Position numbers and translations under genes: made by a program. Of a stretch of DNA of 5,846 bases, positions 1-5,820 are shown piece by piece. The DNA is taken from assembly GCA_023426275.1 (NCBI GenBank), contig JAFABC010000299.1:1-5846 (forward strand), written 5' to 3'. Within the stretch, counting starts at the first letter, position 1; each line of letters opens with the position of its first letter. Under the pieces are notes generated by a model. That model was not told the DNA's origin, did not search any database, and saw only the letters and a list, made by a program, of their open reading frames with translations. The stretch is from Pseudomonadota bacterium (GTDB taxonomy: Bacteria > Desulfobacterota > Desulfovibrionia > Desulfovibrionales > Desulfovibrionaceae).

Positions 1-22
1 CCCCCCCCGGGCCGCCGGAGGC
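1..22 (-). repeat. Truncated GC-rich intergenic element after the methyltransferase gene
   Basis: Read on the minus strand, the methyltransferase stop is followed by a purine-rich stretch, then GCCTCCGGCGGC and a run of eight G at the window edge. Nothing here is coding. The GCCTCCGGCGGC core resembles a short intergenic element that I associate, from memory, with many gene ends in Desulfovibrio-type genomes, often running into a G-rich/C-rich hairpin. Its partner arm would lie outside the window, so whether it forms a terminator cannot be decided here. Confidence 0.35.
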
Positions 23-39
23 ATCTTCTCTTCTCTCAT

Positions 40-837
40 TCAAACAGCAAAAAACAACGAAGCCAGCCGGCCCAAAATGATCGCGCCGGCCTGGGCCACG
101 TTGAGGGAATCGAGAGGACGGGCCTGGGGGATGCGGCACACGAGCTGGCAGCGTTTCCGAATGCCGGGACGCAGCCCGGTTTCCTCATTGCCGAGCACGA
201 GCACGACCGGGAAGTCCGGCGTCATGGTGAAGACGTTCGCGGCGTCGGCGTCGCCGGCCGCCCCGATGATGGTGAAGCCGGCCTCGGCGGCCTCGTCCAG
301 GGCCCGGGACAGATTGACGGCCTTGGCCACGGCCAGACGCGACAGGGTGCCCGCGGCGGCCTTGGCCGCGCCGGGGCCCAGGCGCGCGCCTTCGTGGCGC
401 GGCAGCAGGATGCCGTCGCCGCCCAGGGCATAGAGCGTGCGGGCGAGAGTGCCGACGTTGCCGGGGTCCTGGACCCGGTCCAGGGCCAGGGCAACGGGCA
501 GGGGCGCGGCCCTGGCGGCGTCCAGCGCGGTGGCGGTGGTGGTCAGCTCGCCGGCGCTCAGCCGGGCCAGCACGCCCTGGTGGTTGCCGGGATAGAGCCG
601 GTCCAGATCTCCGGCCGGCACGAAATGAAAGCGCACGCGGGCCTGCCGGCAGGCGTCCACGATGGCCTCCACGTCCGGCCCACGCAGGCCCTGGCGCAGG
701 AGCACGTCATCCACGGTGCGGGGATTGGCGGCCAGCAGTTCACGAACGGGCTTGCGCCCGGGCAAAAGGTCCTCGGCCGGAGGCGTCGCGCCGGGAACAG
801 GACGTCCCGGCCGACGAGGGCGGTCTTGATGCGGCAT
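40..837 (-). CDS. TrmH/SpoU-family RNA 2'-O-ribose methyltransferase (RlmB-like)
   Basis: This 265-residue SPOUT-class enzyme is predicted to transfer a methyl group from S-adenosylmethionine to a ribose 2'-hydroxyl in RNA, most likely 23S rRNA (RlmB methylates G2251 in E. coli). The N-terminal substrate-binding domain (about residues 24-97) opens with LLPGRKPVRELL and ends with HQGVLARL. The catalytic knotted domain (about 113-262) has all three family motifs: DRVQDPGNVGTLART (120-134, with the invariant Asn and Arg), VLVLGNEETGL (212-222), and IPQARPLDSLNVAQAGAI (236-253), which forms the trefoil knot and cofactor site. Residues 1-23 are a basic, proline-rich extension. The ATG start lacks a clear Shine-Dalgarno, but no other start preserves the LLPGRKPVREL region. 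It is cytoplasmic and divergent from mltD. The family is certain. The exact target is not: a TrmH-type tRNA or another rRNA ribose is possible. Confidence 0.95.
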   Translation of the reverse strand: MPHQDRPRRPGRPVPGATPPAEDLLPGRKPVRELLAANPRTVDDVLLRQGLRGPDVEAIVDACRQARVRFHFVPAGDLDRLYPGNHQGVLARLSAGELTTTATALDAARAAPLPVALALDRVQDPGNVGTLARTLYALGGDGILLPRHEGARLGPGAAKAAAGTLSRLAVAKAVNLSRALDEAAEAGFTIIGAAGDADAANVFTMTPDFPVVLVLGNEETGLRPGIRKRCQLVCRIPQARPLDSLNVAQAGAIILGRLASLFFAV

Positions 838-1017
838 GGCCTGTGGTGGCCCAAACCGCCCGGGACCACAAGTCTTTTTTTCCCTTGCGTTTTCGTTCAG
901 TTTGGAATACGCCTCCTTTAATCGTTAAAAATTCTTGGCAGTTAAGCCCACCCAACGCCACTATTCCGGCACCCCGTCACACCGCCGGCAACTGGCTTTT
1001 TTCCCCGGAGATTCTTC
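838..1017. promoter_or_regulatory. Divergent intergenic region with AT-rich control block
   Basis: These 180 bp separate two divergent genes, so promoters for both should lie here. Positions about 871-946 are strikingly AT-rich against the flanks. On the plus strand a weak sigma70-like pair can be drawn: TTGGAA (902-907), 18 nt, TAAAAA (926-931), each matching four of six consensus bases. TTTAAT (917-922) is another possible -10. A short inverted repeat, TTTAA-TCG-TTAAA (917-929), sits inside the block and could be an operator. No convincing promoter hexamers were found for the minus-strand methyltransferase. The mltD Shine-Dalgarno GGAG is at 1007-1010. No small ORF with a ribosome-binding site is credible here. 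Confidence 0.45.
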
Positions 1018-2976
1018 ATGGCCCGCTCTCTAACGCTCGCCATCATACCCATCCTGCTTATCATAGCCGGTTGCGCCGGAAACAAGTACGACAAAAATGC
1101 CGATATGCGGGCCAACCTTGAGCCAGAAGTGTGGGACACCTCAAGCATCCTCAAGGACTTGAAACGCGGCCGCCCCCTCACGGAACAGGAAAAGAAGGCC
1201 CTGGCCTCCCGGGGAGCCATCCACTTCAATCTGGATGTGGCCGACAATGAAGAAGTGCAGATGTTTCTGCAGTACTTTTCCCAGAGCAAACGCGGCACCA
1301 TGGATCGCTGGCTGCAACGCGCCGAACCGTACCTTCCCTATGTCCGCGCCGTGCTGGCCAGCTACAACCTGCCGCCCGACCTGATCGTCCTGCCCTTCAT
1401 CGAATCCGGCTACAGTCCCATGGCCTACTCTCCGGTGGGCGCGGGCGGCATGTGGCAGTTCATGCCCTACACCGGCCGCCGCTTCGGCCTGACCGTCAAC
1501 TGGTGGGTGGACGAACGCCGCGACCCCTACAAATCCACCGTGGCCGCCGCCAAGTACCTGACCAAGCTCTACCAGATGTTCGGCGACTGGAATCTGGCCC
1601 TGGCCGCCTACAACGCCGGCGAAGGCAAGATTTCCCGAGTCATGGCCGCCAGCGGGCAATGCGACTTTTTCGACATTGCCAAGGACCCCAAACTGCTCAA
1701 GCAGGAAACCCGCCACTACGTGCCCAAGTTCCTGGCGGTGCTCAAGATCTTCCAGAACCTCGACACCCTGGGCTTCCACAAGGTCAACTGGCAGGCCGGG
1801 CCCAACCTCAAGGAAATCCCGGCGCCGGGCGGCACGGACCTGCTCGCCCTGTCCCAGGCCTGCAGCATGAGCTGGGAACAGTTCCGGGAGTACAACCCCG
1901 GCTTCCGCCGGCAGGTCAGCCCGCCTGATTCCACCGTCAACGTCTACGTGCCCGTGGCCAAGGAACAAATCGCCGTGGCCTACCTGAAAAACCCCGGCAA
2001 TTATCCCTCCGGCGGCGTGCAGACCGTGGTGGCCCAGTCCGGCGACACCTGGTGGGCCATTGCCCGCCGTGCCGGCATGCCCGTGGCCGAACTGCGCGAA
2101 CTCAACGGCACCCTGCCCGAACAACTGCCGCCCGGACAGACCGTGCGCGTGGCCCTCAGCGCCTCCGGCCTCGACAACGCGACCCTGGCCGAAGGCCCGA
2201 CCGCCTGCGTGCCGAAAACCCTGGCCTCGGCTTCCTCCAAGTCCAAGTCCCGTCGCCATCGGGTCAACAAGGGCGAAACCGTGGGCAGCATCGCCCGGAA
2301 GTACAGCATCTCCACCAAGGAGCTCATGGCCGCCAACAGGATGAAGAACGCCCGCCAGCTCATGCTCGGCAGCTGGATCGTCATCCCCGGCGGCGGCGAC
2401 GCGCCGGCCAGCACGGTGGCCGCGCAGACCTCGCGCGGCGCTTCCACGTCCTCCCGCAGCGCGTCCGCGGACAAGTCGGCCTCCACCAAGGCCGTGGCCG
2501 CGGCCAAGCCCGCACCGGCGGCAACCCAGACGGCGGCCGCCTCCAATCATGAAGTCAAACGCGGCGAATCCGTTTCCGGCATCGCCGCCCGCTATGGCGT
2601 GAGCACCGACGCCCTCATGGCCGCCAACCACCTGCGCAGCCCCCGCGACCTGCGGGCCGGCGCCAAGCTGGTCATCCCCGGCAAACAGGTCGCCCAGGCG
2701 CCCCAGGCCCCCGCTCCCCAGCCCGCCGTGCAGACGGCCCGGAATTCACGCAAGCCCCAGCCCCTGGCCGCCGCCAGGAGCAAGACCGTCAAAAACCAGA
2801 AACAGCCGCATGTCGCGGCCGTCAAGGCGGTCAACTACAAGGTCGGCCCCGGCGACACGGTCTGGGGCATCGCCCGGAAATTCAATGTGGAACCGGCCTC
2901 GCTCATGGCCTGGAACAACATGAAAAGCGCCAGCGCGCTTCAGGCCGGGGCCCAGATCACCATCCGCCAGAACTGA
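1018..2976 (+). CDS. mltD: Membrane-bound lytic murein transglycosylase D (MltD-type lipoprotein with LysM repeats)
   Basis: This 652-residue enzyme should cleave the MurNAc-GlcNAc bond of peptidoglycan without water, leaving 1,6-anhydro-MurNAc ends. It begins with a lipoprotein signal peptide and lipobox IAGC, so Cys19 would be lipidated; Ala at +2 fits outer-membrane sorting. The SLT catalytic domain (about 95-245) shows the ES motif with catalytic Glu129 (FIESGYSP), GAGGMWQFMP (141-150), and AAYNAGEGKI (196-205). An MltD-type linker (264-312, with EYNPGFRR) follows. Three clear LysM domains bind glycan (about 413-457, 511-554, 607-650), and a divergent LysM-like unit lies at 335-380. They are joined by Ala/Ser/Thr-rich and Gln/Pro/Ala-rich linkers (461-509 and 555-605). 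It is longer than E. coli MltD (about 450 residues) because of the extra LysM and linkers. GGAG seven bases before the ATG supports the start. It is a single gene closed by its own terminator. Confidence 0.96.
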   Translation: MARSLTLAIIPILLIIAGCAGNKYDKNADMRANLEPEVWDTSSILKDLKRGRPLTEQEKKALASRGAIHFNLDVADNEEVQMFLQYFSQSKRGTMDRWLQRAEPYLPYVRAVLASYNLPPDLIVLPFIESGYSPMAYSPVGAGGMWQFMPYTGRRFGLTVNWWVDERRDPYKSTVAAAKYLTKLYQMFGDWNLALAAYNAGEGKISRVMAASGQCDFFDIAKDPKLLKQETRHYVPKFLAVLKIFQNLDTLGFHKVNWQAGPNLKEIPAPGGTDLLALSQACSMSWEQFREYNPGFRRQVSPPDSTVNVYVPVAKEQIAVAYLKNPGNYPSGGVQTVVAQSGDTWWAIARRAGMPVAELRELNGTLPEQLPPGQTVRVALSASGLDNATLAEGPTACVPKTLASASSKSKSRRHRVNKGETVGSIARKYSISTKELMAANRMKNARQLMLGSWIVIPGGGDAPASTVAAQTSRGASTSSRSASADKSASTKAVAAAKPAPAATQTAAASNHEVKRGESVSGIAARYGVSTDALMAANHLRSPRDLRAGAKLVIPGKQVAQAPQAPAPQPAVQTARNSRKPQPLAAARSKTVKNQKQPHVAAVKAVNYKVGPGDTVWGIARKFNVEPASLMAWNNMKSASALQAGAQITIRQN

Positions 2977-3067
2977 CGCGGGAAGACCGGCCGTCACCAC
3001 CCGACTTTTGGGAAGAGACAGGGCCGCGCCCGACGCGCACGTTCCGGCGCACGCATCCGTCATTGCG

Positions 3068-3108
3068 GACGGGGGAGACCGAACATCCGGTTTCCCCCGT
3101 CTTTTTTT
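3068..3108 (+). terminator. Rho-independent terminator of mltD
   Basis: A GC-rich arm at 3068-3081 pairs with 3088-3101 (14 bp, with one G-U wobble at 3077/3092), leaving a six-base loop. The hairpin is followed directly by seven T (3102-3108), the classic intrinsic terminator layout on the plus strand. On the minus strand the hairpin lies ten bases past the DUF1499 stop but is not followed by a T run, so termination of the convergent cluster would be weaker. The 91 bp between the mltD stop and this hairpin show no gene or further signal. Confidence 0.93.
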
Positions 3109-3117
3109 CGGCTGCGA

Positions 3118-3591
3118 TTAGTCGCGCCGGTCCAAGGCCCGAAACAGCGCCTCCAGCCGACGGCGGTTGACGCCCAGATCGCTATAGCCCACCCGCGAGG
3201 CGGAACGGGCATGGAGCAGCCCGGCCGCCGGGTCGTAGAGCAATTCCACATCATCCACAAAGCCGAATACGGGAGACGTCCAGGTGGCGTGCAGGGAGCG
3301 GTCGGTACGCTTGTCGATCGCATAGCCCTGCCGGGCCAGCTCGGCGGCCAGGAAGGGGATAGGATTTTGCGCGCATGGCCTGGGTGCGAAAAAGTGCCGC
3401 GCATCCCCGGATGGGGCCGTGGTCGACACCCAGTTGGGCCTGTCATCGCCAGCACGCAGCGGTCCCTGCGGCGGCGACAGCACGGGCGTCATATGCCGGC
3501 TCACCCGGCCAAGCCAGAACAGCCCGGCCACCCCGATCAGGACGGTTGCAAGCCCCCCCGCCAAGAGCACCCGAGCCACGGACCGCACCAT
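3118..3591 (-). CDS. DUF1499 family protein, membrane-anchored
   Basis: This 157-residue protein of unknown function has one N-terminal hydrophobic helix (about 7-28), probably a membrane anchor with the rest in the periplasm. The body matches DUF1499: RPNWVST (51-57), HATW (101-104), FVDDVELL (111-118), and the signature RSASRVGYSDLGVNRRRLE (129-147). Some family members I recall have Cys where Trp54 stands here. The ATG was chosen over an upstream GTG (3645), because GAGG (3600-3603) lies eight bases before it and the GTG would force a 44-base overlap with the previous gene. That GAGG overlaps the TGA of the diguanylate cyclase gene, and only ten bases separate the two genes, which suggests translational coupling and a shared transcript. 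The second codon is GTG, so initiation one codon later is possible. The biochemical role is unknown. Confidence 0.88.
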   Translation of the reverse strand: MVRSVARVLLAGGLATVLIGVAGLFWLGRVSRHMTPVLSPPQGPLRAGDDRPNWVSTTAPSGDARHFFAPRPCAQNPIPFLAAELARQGYAIDKRTDRSLHATWTSPVFGFVDDVELLYDPAAGLLHARSASRVGYSDLGVNRRRLEALFRALDRRD

Positions 3592-3601
3592 CTTCCCCGC
3601 C

Positions 3602-4807
3602 TCACCCCGTCGCGACGTTTTCCTGCGCCTCCCGGCATTCCCCACACAGGACCCGGTTGCGGCCTTCGGCCTTGGCCTCGTAAAGGCAGGCGTCGGCCCG
3701 GGCCAACAGCGCGTCCAGTTCCAGCCCGCCCACGGCCACGCCGACGCTGGCCGTTACGGCATAGCCACCGGGGTGCAGGGCGGACACGGCCAAGCGCAGG
3801 CGCTCCGCCACGGTCCGGGCCTCCGTCGCCCCCATTCCGGGCAACAGGACGCCGAATTCCTCACCACCCAGGCGCCCTATGGCGTCATAGTCCCGCACCA
3901 CCTGCCGCAAGCACTGGCCCACGCCCCGCAAGACGACATCCCCGGCCTGATGGCCATAGGTGTCATTGATTCCCTTGAAATGATCCAGATCCACCATCAG
4001 CAGACTGACCCGCTCCCCCCGCTCCCGACTGTGCGCCAGGGCCTCCTCGGCCAGTTGCAGAAAATAACGGCGATTGGGCAAACCGGTCAGAAAATCGGTC
4101 TGGGCCTGTTTGCGCAAGGCGTCACGGGTCTCGCGCAGTTCCGCTTCGACCCGGCCCGAGGTCATGGAAATCAGGCAGAACACCAGCAGCGACATCAAGA
4201 ACATGCTTCCAAAAAACAGGAGTTTGTTCACCACATCGGACCCTCCGATGTCGCAGTGGGCGGCCTGCCAGGCATTGCCGACCCGAACGATATAGAAGCA
4301 GGCCACAAGAAACATGGTTCCCGAGAAAACCGACTGCATGGGATAGGTTCGCCAGCGCCGCACGAGATACGGTTCCAGGGCGATACGGCCATACACGATG
4401 GCATTGTAGGTGGAAACGGCGACGACCCGCCGGCAGGTGTCGTATTCGATGAACAGGGCGTAAAACATCACCCCCAGACAAAGAAACGCAAGGACGACAT
4501 TGACGGCGCTGCGCCGGGAGATGGTGTCGATCTCACCGTACATCGCAATGCCGCGATACCAGAAGATCCCTTGCAGCAGCAGCAATGAATTCCCCAAAGC
4601 AATGGAAAGTGTCTCTCCCAACACTCTATAAAAAATCAAGATGATGGCGATGACCCAGAAGAATTGGCCGGCCGTGAGAAATCCAAAACCGGGATACGTC
4701 TTCCTGTACAGAAAGGTATACCCCATGACCAGGGTCAGGGAAAAAAACAAGACCGCTGACATGAGGGCCATGGTCGGCACATCGAGCTGGGACAGAAAAT
4801 ACTGCAT
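3602..4807 (-). CDS. Membrane diguanylate cyclase (multi-TM sensor plus GGDEF domain)
   Basis: This 401-residue protein is predicted to make cyclic di-GMP from two GTP. The N-terminal half is an integral-membrane input region with about seven hydrophobic segments (near 11-33, 42-62, 66-84, 101-121, 127-147 weak, 157-176, 193-216). A charged, probably coiled linker (217-236) leads to the GGDEF domain (about 237-386): DFLTGLPNRR (238-247), VDLDHFKGIND (272-282, metal-binding Asp273 and GTP-contacting Asn281), and the active site GGEEF (314-318). The residues RDYD (305-308) form an RxxD inhibitory site five residues before GGEEF, so product feedback inhibition is likely. The tail has a CGEC pair (388-391). 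I do not recognise the input region as a named sensor, although its PGFGF...LSIALGN pattern recalls unnamed membrane regions of other GGDEF proteins. The ATG lacks a good Shine-Dalgarno and a stop codon lies ten codons upstream in frame; later ATGs (4771, 4762) are no better. It is probably co-transcribed with DUF1499. Confidence 0.94.
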   Translation of the reverse strand: MQYFLSQLDVPTMALMSAVLFFSLTLVMGYTFLYRKTYPGFGFLTAGQFFWVIAIILIFYRVLGETLSIALGNSLLLLQGIFWYRGIAMYGEIDTISRRSAVNVVLAFLCLGVMFYALFIEYDTCRRVVAVSTYNAIVYGRIALEPYLVRRWRTYPMQSVFSGTMFLVACFYIVRVGNAWQAAHCDIGGSDVVNKLLFFGSMFLMSLLVFCLISMTSGRVEAELRETRDALRKQAQTDFLTGLPNRRYFLQLAEEALAHSRERGERVSLLMVDLDHFKGINDTYGHQAGDVVLRGVGQCLRQVVRDYDAIGRLGGEEFGVLLPGMGATEARTVAERLRLAVSALHPGGYAVTASVGVAVGGLELDALLARADACLYEAKAEGRNRVLCGECREAQENVATG

Positions 4808-4809
4808 AG

Positions 4810-4819
4810 TGCGTACGCA
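4810..4819. repeat. Perfect 10-bp palindrome TGCGTACGCA
   Basis: This fully symmetrical site lies two bases upstream of the diguanylate cyclase ATG, exactly where a Shine-Dalgarno would be expected but is absent. It is about 45 bp downstream of the predicted -10 hexamer, inside the 5' untranslated region. It could be a protein-binding site or chance. As RNA it would form only a three-base-pair stem, so hairpin function is unlikely. Confidence 0.4.
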
Positions 4820-4860
4820 ACGCCATACCCGTCACATGCCAAGCGTCGCTACCCTTATGA

Positions 4861-4889
4861 AGTATTGCGAGCTTTATCCGCGCCGTCAA
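4861..4889 (-). promoter_or_regulatory. Predicted sigma70-type promoter for the diguanylate cyclase-DUF1499 genes
   Basis: On the minus strand TTGACG (4884-4889, five of six consensus -35 bases) is followed after exactly 17 bases by AATACT (4861-4866, four of six -10 bases). The aroE stop codon TGA lies inside the -35 hexamer. The local sequence after the -10 is AT-rich. Transcription would start near 4854 and leave a leader of roughly 45-50 nt. This would allow the two downstream genes to be expressed without aroE. No terminator separates aroE from the cyclase gene, so read-through is also possible. Confidence 0.55.
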
Positions 4890-5698
4890 CCTCCGTACAA
4901 CGCCTTTTCCAGCAAGGCCCGAACAGCATCGGCCGGCAGGATGCGTCCTGTCCACAAGCGAAACTGCTCCACCGCCTGATACAAAAACATGTCCAGGCCC
5001 GAGACCACCGTCGCGCCCACGGCCCGGGCATCCGCCACAAAGCGCGTCGGGTCGGGGGTGTACACGAGGTCGTAGACCACCTGCTGCGGGCGCAGGGCCT
5101 CGCCGGGATAGGCCGAAAGCCCTTCCAGACGGCCGGCCATGCCCATGGGCGTGGCGTTGACGAGCAACCCGGCCGGGAACTGCGTCCGCGCCTCCCAGGC
5201 CACCTGCTCCAGGCCGAATTCCCGGGCCAGGGCCGCGGCCTTTTCCGACGTGCGGCCCGTCACGGCCACCCGGGGCACGCCCAGCCGCCGCAGCCCGACC
5301 ACCGCCGCCCGGGATACGCCGCCACAGCCAAGGACCAACGCCGTTTCAGGATGCACGCCGGCTTCCACCAGCGGCCGGCAAAAGCCTTCGACGTCGGTGT
5401 TCTCCGCCCACAGATTCCCGTCACGCCAATAGAGCGTATTGACAGCCCCGACCTCGCGGCCAAGCTCGGTCACTGCGTCCACATAGGCCATCACCGCCGT
5501 CTTGTGCGGAATGGTGACGCTCAGGCCCATGATCGGCGTTTCCCGCAACCGGCCCATGAACGCGGCCAGCTCCTCGGGCGCGGTGTCCCAGGCCTCATAG
5601 CGGCCGTCGATGCCGAAACGGGAAAATCCCCAGTTGTGGACCAGGGGACTGCGCGTGTGGCCAAGGGGATGGCCGATGATGCCATACACCTGCGTCAT
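4886..5698 (-). CDS. aroE: Shikimate dehydrogenase (NADP+)
   Basis: This 270-residue enzyme reversibly reduces 3-dehydroshikimate to shikimate with NADPH, the fourth step of chorismate synthesis, in the cytoplasm. The N-terminal substrate domain has GHPLGHTRSPLVHN (9-22; Thr15 and Ser17 in the shikimate-contact positions), SVTIPHK (60-66) with catalytic Lys66, GAVNTL (84-89), and ENTDVEGF (99-106) with catalytic Asp102. The Rossmann domain has GCGGVSRA (124-131, a variant of the usual GAGGAxRA loop), TGRT (147-150) for the NADP phosphate, NATPMGM (181-187), and the closing GLDMFLYQAVEQF (234-246). Length is standard for AroE. The ATG start is supported by GAGGAG (5706-5711) with a seven-base spacer. 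An in-frame TTG 31 codons upstream would read through a palindrome and give non-homologous sequence. It is first in a leftward cluster, with no other shikimate-pathway gene in view. Confidence 0.97.
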   Translation of the reverse strand: MTQVYGIIGHPLGHTRSPLVHNWGFSRFGIDGRYEAWDTAPEELAAFMGRLRETPIMGLSVTIPHKTAVMAYVDAVTELGREVGAVNTLYWRDGNLWAENTDVEGFCRPLVEAGVHPETALVLGCGGVSRAAVVGLRRLGVPRVAVTGRTSEKAAALAREFGLEQVAWEARTQFPAGLLVNATPMGMAGRLEGLSAYPGEALRPQQVVYDLVYTPDPTRFVADARAVGATVVSGLDMFLYQAVEQFRLWTGRILPADAVRALLEKALYGG

Positions 5699-5730
5699 AA
5701 CCGTGCTCCTCGTAACGGGAGGGAAAGCAG

Positions 5731-5775
5731 TTGGGGGAGGGAACCTTTTTTTGCAAAAAAAGTTCCCTCCCCCAA
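5731..5775. repeat. 45-nt near-perfect palindrome in the aroE leader (terminator-like element)
   Basis: Arms of 14 bases (5731-5744 and 5762-5775) are exact reverse complements. Inside them T7 (5746-5752) pairs with A7 (5755-5761) around GC, with a single unpaired C at 5745. The resulting stem has 21 pairs. On either strand the hairpin lacks an external T run, so it is not a textbook terminator. It ends 20 bases before the aroE Shine-Dalgarno. I associate similar palindromes with intergenic regions of Desulfovibrio-type genomes, but copy number cannot be tested here. It may end transcription of an upstream gene, process or stabilise mRNA, or regulate aroE. Confidence 0.8.
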
Positions 5776-5789
5776 ACCCCCACCTTCCC
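5765..5789 (-). promoter_or_regulatory. G-quadruplex motif upstream of aroE
   Basis: On the minus strand there are four guanine tracts: GGG (5787-5789), GGGGG (5777-5781), GGGGG (5769-5773) and GGG (5765-5767). Their connecting loops are five, three and one bases, which satisfies the standard G3+N1-7 rule. The last two tracts are part of one arm of the adjacent palindrome, so quadruplex and hairpin would exclude each other in RNA or single-stranded DNA. Whether it folds or matters is unknown. Confidence 0.5.
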
Positions 5790-5820
5790 AAAAAACTCCA
5801 AAGGGAAAACGCACACCTCT

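Noticed and set aside
394..921. A 175-codon plus-strand frame opposite the methyltransferase
   Set aside because: It is antisense to a gene with all three SPOUT motifs, and its translation is Gly/Gln-rich without recognisable domains.
936..952. Sigma54-like TGGCA element upstream of mltD
   Set aside because: The TGGCA has no GC at the required distance (the -12 position reads CA), so the pair fails.
1141..2631. A 496-codon open frame on the minus strand inside mltD
   Set aside because: Its translation is low-complexity Gly/His/Ala-rich sequence typical of the antisense of a GC-rich gene. It has no domain motif, and the plus strand clearly encodes a lytic transglycosylase.
3592..3645. N-terminal extension of the DUF1499 protein from a GTG codon
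   Set aside because: The extension is a basic stretch ahead of the membrane helix, would overlap the cyclase gene by 44 bases, and is less well supported than the ATG with its stop-overlapping GAGG.
3419..4588. A 389-codon open frame on the plus strand opposite the DUF1499 and cyclase genes
   Set aside because: It runs antisense across two recognisable genes and their junction, is rich in Gln, His and Pro, and shows no known motif. It is a high-GC shadow.
4626..4955. A 109-codon minus-strand frame spanning the aroE-cyclase junction
   Set aside because: It overlaps the end of aroE and the start of the cyclase in another frame, and has neither a ribosome-binding site nor family features.
5699..5791. 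N-terminal extension of aroE from a TTG codon
   Set aside because: The extra residues would be encoded by the palindrome and do not resemble AroE. The ATG at 5698 has an excellent GAGGAG at seven bases and begins the standard MTQVYGIIGHP motif.
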